From Microvirga ossetica (lineage in GTDB: Bacteria; Pseudomonadota; Alphaproteobacteria; Rhizobiales; Beijerinckiaceae), in contig NZ_CP016616.1 of assembly GCF_002741015.1 (NCBI RefSeq), positions 5,606,501-5,670,500 of the forward strand: a stretch of DNA of 64,000 nt, given 5' to 3'. Shown here one piece after another: positions 57,590 through 64,000 of the stretch (the stretch's first letter is position 1; every line of letters starts with the position of its first letter). The notes under the pieces are model-generated. The model worked only from the letters and a program-made list of their open reading frames with translations. It was not told the DNA's origin and searched no databases. The translations under genes were made by a program, and so were the position numbers.

Positions 57590-57832
57590 TCAGACGTCTT
57601 TCCCGCCCGACTGGACGACCCGGATCGCCTCCAGCCGTGCCATGTCGAGAAGATATGCCAGAAGATCGAGCTTCGCCTGCCGGGCGAGGAAGGCGAGCTC
57701 AGCCGAGAATTCCGCAACATATCGCGCCGTCTCAACCGGGGACATTGGGGCCCGGGGCAGGCCCGCGTCCTGGGCCGCCAGCGGCTCTTGGGACGGCGGG
57801 ACGGTGAGGGATCGGCGCGGGGGTTTCGACAT
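57590..57832 (-). CDS. Hypothetical protein (80 residues)
   Basis: Small protein with an amphipathic helical core (VETARYVAEFSAELAFLARQ, then AKLDLLAYLLDMARLEAIRV). Similar short Rhizobiales proteins occur, but function is unknown. It is convergent with dprA, 6 bases from its stop. The AT-rich bases upstream (57,833-57,928) may be its promoter. Confidence 0.6.
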   Translation of the reverse strand: MSKPPRRSLTVPPSQEPLAAQDAGLPRAPMSPVETARYVAEFSAELAFLARQAKLDLLAYLLDMARLEAIRVVQSGGKDV

Positions 57833-57928
57833 CGAGGGCGACGCTGTCTCTTTGTTGCAATTACCCCTAGATAGCTACACAACCAAAAATAATACAAGAT
57901 GAATCTTACTATACTTATAGTTGTGTAA

Positions 57929-58855
57929 TCAAACCAGGAGGGAGATCAACAGTGGCATCGAGATCAGGGCGATCAGCGTCTGCAGGGTCAGGATCTCCGC
58001 CATGAGGCCGGCATTGCCTCCCATCTGCCGGGCGAGCACATAGGCCGCGCTGGCCGAGGGCACCGATGCGGCGACGACCGTGACCACGAGATCGTCGCCG
58101 GTCACGCCGATGAAACGGGCCAGGGTGACGGCCATGACCGGCATGAGGACCAGCTTCAGGGCGGCTGTCAGGGCATGCGGCAGGCCGGGGCTGGCGAGCC
58201 TGCGGATGTCGAGCCCGGCGCCCACAATCAGCAGGCCCGACGCCAGCGCCGCGCGCCCGATGACGTCGATATATCCCGCCACCGGCTTCGGCAGCGGCGG
58301 CGCCAGCAGGTTGAGGGCAAGCCCGATCGCGCAGGACCAGATGAAGGGATTGGCGATGAAGGAGCGCAGGATGTCCCACGGGCTCTGCCGCGGGCGGCCG
58401 GCGAAGCGGATGAACACGTAGAAGGCGAGAAGGTTGAGAAGCGGCACCATGGCCGCGATGGCGACCGCGATCAGAGCGATGCCGCGCTGCCCGAACAGGC
58501 TGCCCGCCACCGCAAGGCCGACGAAGGTGTTCCAGCGCGTCGCGCCCTGGAAGATCGAGGTGAAGCTCGGGCCGTCGATGCCGAACCGGCGCTCCAGCAC
58601 GGGCCTGATCGCCAGCACCAGAACGGCCATGGTCAGGATCGACCCGACCAGCGCCCCGCCGACGCCGAGCACCGGCACGGAGGAGAGGTCGGCGCGCGAC
58701 AGGGTGTCGATGATCAGCGCGGGAAAGAAGATCACGTAGGTCACGCGCTCCAGCCCCGCCCATTGCGGCTCGCTCACGAAATTCGTGGCGCGGCAGAGCC
58801 AGCCGGTGGCGATGATCAGGAAGGTCGGGATCAGGCTGGCGAGGATGGCGGACAT
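57929..58855 (-). CDS. AEC family transporter (auxin efflux carrier type)
   Basis: A 308-residue protein with about ten membrane segments, starting MSAILASLIPTFLIIATGWL. It includes GLERVTYVIFFPALI, GATRWNTFVGLAVAG, NPFIWSCAIGLALNLL and AASVPSASAAYVLARQMGGN, typical of the PIN/AEC family that exports organic acids or malonate-like compounds. Substrate unknown. Monocistronic. Confidence 0.9.
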   Translation of the reverse strand: MSAILASLIPTFLIIATGWLCRATNFVSEPQWAGLERVTYVIFFPALIIDTLSRADLSSVPVLGVGGALVGSILTMAVLVLAIRPVLERRFGIDGPSFTSIFQGATRWNTFVGLAVAGSLFGQRGIALIAVAIAAMVPLLNLLAFYVFIRFAGRPRQSPWDILRSFIANPFIWSCAIGLALNLLAPPLPKPVAGYIDVIGRAALASGLLIVGAGLDIRRLASPGLPHALTAALKLVLMPVMAVTLARFIGVTGDDLVVTVVAASVPSASAAYVLARQMGGNAGLMAEILTLQTLIALISMPLLISLLV

Positions 58856-58988
58856 GGAGAGCCGGTCAGGGAAGCGTATACCGGTCGCTTAGGATGGAAA
58901 GGGGTGCTCGACAAGCGCCGGATAAGCTTGCATTGGAATTCGGTCCGCATGCTCCACTTGTCTTTTCCCGGTTCCGGTCCGAGGCCCC

Positions 58989-59411
58989 ATGATCCAGGTC
59001 ACCAATTCCATCGCGATCGACGAAGCCGAGCTTCAGGAGAGCTTCATCCGCGCCTCGGGTCCCGGCGGTCAGAACGTCAACAAGGTGGAAACCGCCGTCC
59101 AGCTGCGCTTTGACGTGCGCAATTCACCCTCCTTGCCCGATTACGTGAAGGAGAAGCTCGAACGGCTCGCCGGCAGGCGCCTGACCAATGACGGCGTGCT
59201 TGTCATCACCGCCCAGCGATTCCGCATGCAGGAGCGAAACCGAGAGGATGCTCTGGCGCGCCTCGTCGAGCTGATCCGTCAGGCGACGGAGCGTCCGAAG
59301 CCGCGCCGGCCGACGCGGCCGACGCTCGCCTCGAAGAAGCGCCGGCTGGAGGCGAAGGGCCGCCGCTCCGAGATCAAGAAGGGCCGCGGCGGCAAGCCGA
59401 GCTACGACTGA
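58989..59411 (+). CDS. arfB: Alternative ribosome-rescue factor ArfB (YaeJ)
   Basis: A 140-residue peptidyl-tRNA hydrolase of the release-factor type. The GGQ motif lies in ASGPGGQNVNKVETAV and the C-terminal tail is strongly basic (RPKPRRPTRPTLASKKRRLE, then KGRRSEIKKGRGGK), which enters the empty mRNA channel. It frees ribosomes stalled without a stop codon. Monocistronic; ATG 58989. Confidence 0.95.
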   Translation: MIQVTNSIAIDEAELQESFIRASGPGGQNVNKVETAVQLRFDVRNSPSLPDYVKEKLERLAGRRLTNDGVLVITAQRFRMQERNREDALARLVELIRQATERPKPRRPTRPTLASKKRRLEAKGRRSEIKKGRGGKPSYD

Positions 59412-59413
59412 GT

Positions 59414-59782
59414 CTATCCTTTGAGGACGATGCCGCCAAAGCCGAGAAGGTCGGCGAAGATCGCGAACACGACCCCAAGGCCGACGAGGATCAGGCCGGC
59501 GAGGAAGAACCGGATCGAGCGATTATAGCGCTTCAGCTCAAGGGACGAGACGTGCAGCAGGTCCGCCAGCGACTTGACCTGAAGGGCGAGGCCCAGCGTG
59601 ATCAGGGCCACCGAGATGAGATCGGAATGGCTCCATTCCCCGGGAAGCGCCGCCCAGCGGCTTAGGAAACCGAGCGAGAAGCCGACGACGACGCCGATGG
59701 CGGTGATGGAGCCGTTGCGGAAGGTTGAGTCGACGCGCTTGTGCCCGTCGTGCTCGCCAGGTCCAACAGCATCCTTCGCCAT
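59414..59782 (-). CDS. Hypothetical membrane protein (122 residues)
   Basis: Three membrane segments: TAIGVVVGFSLGFLSRWAAL, SVALITLGLALQVKSL and FFLAGLILVGLGVVFAIFAD. The N-terminal 20 residues are soluble. No family recognised. ATG 59782 is preferred over the longer frame, which runs into a repeat. Convergent with arfB. Confidence 0.65.
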   Translation of the reverse strand: MAKDAVGPGEHDGHKRVDSTFRNGSITAIGVVVGFSLGFLSRWAALPGEWSHSDLISVALITLGLALQVKSLADLLHVSSLELKRYNRSIRFFLAGLILVGLGVVFAIFADLLGFGGIVLKG

Positions 59783-59834
59783 CGTCGGGTTCCACTCATA
59801 GTCCGACCCACAGGAGTCGGATCGTAAACCTAAG

Positions 59835-59943
59835 CCCTCCTCCCCCTTGTGGGGAGGAGTTGGAGGAGGGGGTGTGAGCGATAGCCTATCAGGCTGCGGC
59901 GCCAACACCCCCACCCTTGATCCCTCCCCACAAGGGGGAGGGA
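59835..59943 (+). repeat. About 109-bp palindromic intergenic repeat, copy 2
   Basis: Starts CCCTCCTCCCCCTTGTGGGG, carries GTGAGCGATAGCCTATCAGG in the centre and ends CCTCCCCACAAGGGGGAGGG. Close to identical to the copies at 38,060 (inverse) and 62,886. It lies upstream of the minus-strand membrane protein gene. Confidence 0.8.
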
Positions 59944-60051
59944 AAATGCCACTGTGCTTTACAATGAATGATGAGCCAGCCTTCAGAGCAAGTCTGGAGT
60001 CTCACAGCCGGGTGCGATCGTACCTTAGTTCCCCGCTGCTCGTTGTGCTCC

Positions 60052-61101
60052 TCACTCCAAGGGAGGATAGGGGTGCTGGCCACCCCTGAAATCCGAGACG
60101 GTGTAGCACCCGCCGGTCTCCCGGATCGAGTCCGGACCGATCACGGCCTTTCCGTGCCCACCGGGAATGTCGAGGATATAGGCCGGCTGGCAGAGTCCCG
60201 ATATCCGCCCGCGCAGGTTTGCCACCAGGGCGCGGCCTTCCTCGATGGACAGGCGGAAATGACTCGTGCCGGGGGCGAGATCGGGGTGGTGGAGATAATA
60301 CGGCTTGATGCGCGTCTCGACGAAGGCGCGCATGAGGGCGGCCAGCGTGTCCGGATCGTCGTTGACGCCCTTGAGAAGAACCGACTGGCTGATCATGACG
60401 ATGCCGGAATCCACGAGCCGGGCGCAGGCAGCGCGCGCATCCGGCGTCAGCTCGCGCGGATGGTTGGCGTGAAGCGCCACATAGGCCGTCTTGCCGCTCG
60501 TCTTGAGCGCCGCGATCAGGTCCGCGTCGATCCGCTCCGGCTCGACGACGGGAACGCGGGTGTGGAAGCGGACGATCTTCACGTGATCGATGGCGGCAAG
60601 CCGCTGCATGATCTCGGTGAGACGACGCGGGGACAGCACCAGCGGATCGCCGCCGGTGAGGATGACCTCCCAGATCTCAGGACGGTCTGCGATATAGGCG
60701 AAGGCCTTGTTCATGGCGTCGGGAGAGAGGGTGCCGAGTCCCTGCGGTCCCACCATCTCGCGGCGGAAGCAGAAGCGGCAATAGACCGGGCAGACGTGAA
60801 CGGCTTTCAGCAGCACGCGGTCGGGATAGCGGTGGACGATGCCCTCGACCGGCAAATGCGCGAGGTCGCCGATGGGATCGGCGCGCTCCTCCGGCGTGAC
60901 GTTCAATTCCGCTGCATCCGGCACGAACTGGCGGGCGATGGGATCGTTCGCATCGGCTCGGTCGATCAGCGCGGCCATGGCAGGGCTGATGGCGATGGCA
61001 TAGCGCTCGGCGACGGCCTCGATCCCGGTGAGATATTCCGGCGCGACGAGGCCGGCCTCGACGAGCTCAGCGGGCGTGCGGATGGGGCGGATCGCGTTCA
61101 A
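60052..61101 (-). CDS. epmB: EF-P beta-lysine pathway lysine 2,3-aminomutase EpmB
   Basis: A 349-residue radical SAM enzyme with the CXXXCXXC motif in VCPVYCRFCFRREMVG. It converts (S)-alpha-lysine to (R)-beta-lysine, used by EpmA to modify EF-P. VILTGGDPLVLSPRRL and YYLHHPDLAPGTSHFRLS are typical of the family. The start is TTG 61101, which overlaps the epmA stop as TTGA; the long upstream frame is the shadow of epmA. EF-P itself is encoded 1.2 kb away on the other strand. Confidence 0.9.
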   Translation of the reverse strand: MNAIRPIRTPAELVEAGLVAPEYLTGIEAVAERYAIAISPAMAALIDRADANDPIARQFVPDAAELNVTPEERADPIGDLAHLPVEGIVHRYPDRVLLKAVHVCPVYCRFCFRREMVGPQGLGTLSPDAMNKAFAYIADRPEIWEVILTGGDPLVLSPRRLTEIMQRLAAIDHVKIVRFHTRVPVVEPERIDADLIAALKTSGKTAYVALHANHPRELTPDARAACARLVDSGIVMISQSVLLKGVNDDPDTLAALMRAFVETRIKPYYLHHPDLAPGTSHFRLSIEEGRALVANLRGRISGLCQPAYILDIPGGHGKAVIGPDSIRETGGCYTVSDFRGGQHPYPPLE

Positions 61102-62162
61102 CGGCCCGTCTCCGGAACCGGGGCCCAGATCACCTGATCGATGCGGGAGGCGCCGGTGGCGAGCATCGCAAGCCGGTCGAAGCCGAGCGCGATGCCGCTG
61201 GCCTCCGGCATCTGCGCAAGCGCCACCAAAAAGTCCTCGTCCAAGGGGTAGCTCTCTCCATAGACCCGCATCTTTTCCGCCATCTCCGCCTCGAAGCGGC
61301 GGCGCTGCTCGGCCGCGTCGGTCAGCTCGCCGAAGGCGTTGGCAAGCTCGACGCCGCAGGCATAGAGCTCGAAACGCTCCGCCACGCGAGGGTCGCGGGC
61401 GGTCGGTCGGGCGAGCGCCGCCTCGGCGACCGGGTATTCGTCCAGGATCGTGGCGCGCCCGAGGCCGAGTTCGGGCTCGACCCGCTCCACGATGACGCGG
61501 CTGAACAGGTCGGCCCAGGTATCGTCCTCGGCCACCCGCAGGCATGAAGGCTTCAGGCTGGCGGCCAGATGCTCCCGATCCGTTGCGCCGTCGCGGTCGA
61601 TAGTGGCCAGAAGATCGATGCCGGCGAAGCGCTCGAAGGCTTCGGCCACGGTGAGGCGCTCCGGCTCCTTGAAGGGATCGGTCTCACGGCCTCGGAAGGC
61701 GAGGGTGCGGGTGCCGGCGGTCTCCGCCGCGAGAGCGAGGATCTCGCCGCAATCCTTCATCAGCGCCTCGTAGCCCTCACTCGCCCGGTACCATTCGAGC
61801 ATTGTGAATTCCGGGTGGTGCAGCGGGCCGCGCTCCCGGTTGCGGTAGACATGGGCGAAGCAGGCGATGCGGGTTTCGCCCGCCGCCAGGAGCTTCTTGC
61901 AGGCGAATTCGGGCGAGGTGTGGAGGTAGAGCGGCACCCGCGCGCCATCGGGGCCAATGGCCTCGGTTGCGAAGGCGTGGAGATGCGCCTCGTTGCCCGG
62001 CGAGGTCTGGAGCGTGGCCGTATCGACCTCGACGAAATCTTGGCTAGCGAAGAAGCTCCGCAGGGCCGCCTGGATCCGGTTGCGCCCGATCAGGAAGGGG
62101 CGCCGGTCGGCATGGACATGCGGCGTCCACCAGGGGGAGAGAGCGGGCAGGGGCTTATCCAT
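61098..62162 (-). CDS. epmA: EF-P--(R)-beta-lysine ligase EpmA (GenX/PoxA)
   Basis: A 354-residue lysyl-tRNA-synthetase-like enzyme. It has class II synthetase motifs ([52 protein letters not shown]) but no anticodon-binding domain, as expected. It attaches beta-lysine to EF-P. ATG 62162 ([12 protein letters not shown]) was chosen because the upstream extension does not resemble the family. Coupled to epmB by overlap. Confidence 0.93.
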   Translation of the reverse strand: MDKPLPALSPWWTPHVHADRRPFLIGRNRIQAALRSFFASQDFVEVDTATLQTSPGNEAHLHAFATEAIGPDGARVPLYLHTSPEFACKKLLAAGETRIACFAHVYRNRERGPLHHPEFTMLEWYRASEGYEALMKDCGEILALAAETAGTRTLAFRGRETDPFKEPERLTVAEAFERFAGIDLLATIDRDGATDREHLAASLKPSCLRVAEDDTWADLFSRVIVERVEPELGLGRATILDEYPVAEAALARPTARDPRVAERFELYACGVELANAFGELTDAAEQRRRFEAEMAEKMRVYGESYPLDEDFLVALAQMPEASGIALGFDRLAMLATGASRIDQVIWAPVPETGR

Positions 62163-62303
62163 TCCAAAGGGTTCCGCGAGGTCGGACTGGCGATTTGCAC
62201 GAAGATAGGCTACTTGCGGCTCCGAAAATGTTTTCGGCGCCACTGGGGGCAGGACGACCCGCCCCTCATGACGCGCCCCTATCTGTCACAAGGAAAGCGT
62301 CCC

Positions 62304-62870
62304 GTGAAGGTCATCGCCTCAACGCTCCGCAAAGGCAACGTCGTCGACATGGACGGCAAGCTCTATGTGGTTCTCACCGCCCAGAACATCCACCCCGGTA
62401 AGGGCACGCCCGTCACCCAGCTCGACATGCGCCGCATCTCCGACGGCGTGAAGGTCTCCGAGCGCTACCGCACCACCGAGCAGGTGGAGCGCGCCTTCGT
62501 GGAGGATCGCGAGCACACCTTCCTCTACGAGGACGGCGAGGGCTTCCACTTCATGAACCCGGAGACCTACGACCAGGTGGTCGTGCCGCAGGACATCATC
62601 GGCGACCAGAAGCCCTATCTCCAGGAAGGCATGGCCGTGATGCTCTCGACGCACAACGGCATCGCCATCGCCATCGAGCTGCCGGCCCGCGTGACCCTCG
62701 AGATCACCGAGACCGAGCCGGTCGTGAAGGGCCAGACAGCCTCCTCGTCCTACAAGCCCGCCATGTTGTCGAACGGCGTGCGCACCCTGGTGCCGCCCCA
62801 CATCCAGGCCGGCACCCGCGTCGTAATCATGACCGAAGACGGCTCCTACGTGGAGCGCGCGAAGGACTGA
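62304..62870 (+). CDS. efp: Translation elongation factor P
   Basis: A 188-residue protein that relieves ribosome stalling at polyproline. The modified lysine is Lys33 in [14 protein letters not shown], the usual EF-P tip, matching the EpmA/EpmB pair next door. Three OB-type domains fit family length. The start is GTG 62304 after AAGGAAAGC; an upstream in-frame start adds residues outside the family. No EpmC is visible, which is common. Confidence 0.95.
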   Translation: MKVIASTLRKGNVVDMDGKLYVVLTAQNIHPGKGTPVTQLDMRRISDGVKVSERYRTTEQVERAFVEDREHTFLYEDGEGFHFMNPETYDQVVVPQDIIGDQKPYLQEGMAVMLSTHNGIAIAIELPARVTLEITETEPVVKGQTASSSYKPAMLSNGVRTLVPPHIQAGTRVVIMTEDGSYVERAKD

Positions 62871-62885
62871 GATGCCATTACGCAG

Positions 62886-62994
62886 CCCTCCTCCCCCTTG
62901 TGGGGAGGAGTTGGAGGTGGGGGTGTAAGCGATAGCCTATGACGCTCTGGCGCCGACACCCCCACCCTTAATCCCTCCCCACAAGGGGGAGGGA
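62886..62994 (+). repeat. About 109-bp palindromic intergenic repeat, copy 3
   Basis: Same arms as copy 2 (CCCTCCTCCCCCTTGTGGGG at the start, CCTCCCCACAAGGGGGAGGG at the end) with a slightly different centre (AAGCGATAGCCTATGACGCT). It lies between efp and the aminotransferase gene. Confidence 0.8.
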
Positions 62995-63117
62995 AAGGCG
63001 CGTACTAAGGACGCGGTCAGCTCTTGTAGAGCCGCAACAAACCTTGCAGGGCAGGAGGTTTCGGTGGAGTCTCGCCGGATTCCTGCCCTTTCTCATGTCT
63101 CGAAGGCGAACATTTTC

Positions 63118-64000
63118 ATGACGAGCGGTCCTGAAAAATCCATCAATCCCCTCGTCGCGGATGTCGGCAGCCCTCCGATCCCGGAGGCGCAGGCCTGGAC
63201 GAAGCGCTATGAAGGCGCCTTCGGGCCGCTGATCAACCTGTCCCAGGCCGTTCCGGGCAATGCGCCCCATGCCGAGCTGCTCGAGCGAATGGCCGCCATC
63301 GCCGGCGATGCCGCGGGCTCGCAATACGGGCCGATCAATGGCGATGCGCCTCTCCGGCAGGCTTATGCGGCCGAGCTTTCCCGAATCTACGAGGCCAGGA
63401 TCGGACCGGAGGACACGGCGGTCACGGCGGGCTGCAACATGGCCTTCTTCGTGGCGATGATGCTGCTGGCCCATCGCGGCGACGCGGTGCTGCTGCCGAC
63501 GCCGTGGTACTTCAACCACCAGATGAGCCTCGACATGCTCGGCATCGAGCCGCGCCCGCTGCCCTGCCGGGCGGATGCCGGATTCGTGCCACGCGTCGAG
63601 GATGCGGAGGCGGTGATCGACGACAAGGTGCGCGCCGTCGTCCTGGTGACGCCCAACAACCCGACCGGGGCCGTCTACCCGGCGCACGTGATCGAGAGCT
63701 TCGCGCAGCTCTGCCGAAAGCGCGGTATTTATCTCGTGATCGACGAGACTTACCGGGACTTCCTGCCACAGGGCATGAACCGCCCGCACGGGCTGTTCGT
63801 TGGCGAGGAATGGCGCGACACGGTGATCCAGCTCTATTCCTTCTCGAAATCCTACGCGATCCCGGGCCACCGCACCGGCGCGATCGCGGCCGATGCCGGG
63901 CTCATCGAGCAGGCGGCGAAGATTCTCGACTGCATCCAGATCTGCGCTCCGCGCACGGCGCAGGGCGCGCTGCCCTGGGCCATCGATGGCTTACGCGACT
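63118..64000 (+). CDS. Pyridoxal-phosphate aminotransferase (class I/II), partial
   Basis: The first 294 residues are visible before the right edge. Fold type I signals are clear: TAGCNMAFFVAMML, LVTPNNPTGAVYPAH (substrate/PLP Asn), VIDETYRDFL (PLP Asp and Tyr) and the Schiff-base lysine in YSFSKSYAIPGHRTG. It transfers an amino group between an amino acid and a keto acid; specificity is unknown. ATG 63118 (MTSGPEKS) follows AAGG. Confidence 0.9.
   Translation, partial: MTSGPEKSINPLVADVGSPPIPEAQAWTKRYEGAFGPLINLSQAVPGNAPHAELLERMAAIAGDAAGSQYGPINGDAPLRQAYAAELSRIYEARIGPEDTAVTAGCNMAFFVAMMLLAHRGDAVLLPTPWYFNHQMSLDMLGIEPRPLPCRADAGFVPRVEDAEAVIDDKVRAVVLVTPNNPTGAVYPAHVIESFAQLCRKRGIYLVIDETYRDFLPQGMNRPHGLFVGEEWRDTVIQLYSFSKSYAIPGHRTGAIAADAGLIEQAAKILDCIQICAPRTAQGALPWAIDGLRD

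Overview
The window looks like chromosomal DNA of an alphaproteobacterium of the Rhizobiales, probably a Methylobacteriaceae / Microvirga-type organism. This rests on recognisable core genes (divK, a DUF3572-dinB pair, topA, rnr-DUF983-Nudix-rpmG, pyrB-pyrC-plsY-dprA, epmB-epmA-efp), on high GC content, and on the palindromic intergenic repeats. Species is not established. No tRNA, rRNA or CRISPR array was seen.

Positions 1 to about 34,304 are a genomic island. It ends inside dinB (DNA polymerase IV), which is cut after about 183 codons; the other island end lies outside the window. The first 6 kb carry a three-gene minus-strand operon of PD-(D/E)XK nuclease, DinG-like Fe-S helicase and a partial gene placed like pPIWI-RE (prokaryotic Argonaute-like). 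A divergent WYL regulator of the BrxR/CapW type faces it across four 22-bp operator-like repeats. Then come a GH13 alpha-amylase-family enzyme (6.1-7.9 kb), small secreted or hypothetical proteins, a kinase fragment and a transposase remnant (8-11 kb), an RTX-type secreted protein (11.2-12.5 kb), a nuclease-like orphan and an HNH endonuclease (12.6-14.3 kb), and an AddB/AddA-like helicase-nuclease pair (14.7-20.6 kb).

From 21.5 to 27.3 kb lies the least familiar part. An Xre regulator diverges from an operon containing a Lon-like AAA+ ATPase that lacks a protease domain, three small proteins sharing a C-terminal RWYRLG motif, and two further proteins that share a roughly 190-residue domain with the ATPase N-terminus. 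The last of these ends in an MbcA/ParS (DUF2384)-like domain. I do not recognise this as a named system; it is my main candidate for something undescribed. It is followed by a scar joining two truncated genes (a response regulator and a RecD2-like helicase), then a five-gene overlapping cassette with three tyrosine recombinases (28.0-33.8 kb), which probably mobilises the island.

From 34.3 kb onward the sequence is core chromosome: DUF3572-dinB remnant, divK, a predicted structured small RNA with a CCUCCU loop, adenine deaminase, an FUSC exporter, a Gly/Tyr-rich secreted protein, rpmG, Nudix, DUF983, rnr, parE, mgtC-like, topA, an AidB-like acyl-CoA dehydrogenase, the pyrimidine/phospholipid/competence operon (pyrB, a catalytically dead-looking pyrC, plsY, dprA), an AEC transporter, arfB, the EF-P modification genes epmB-epmA opposite efp, and an aminotransferase running off the right edge. 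Several related palindromic repeats lie between these genes.
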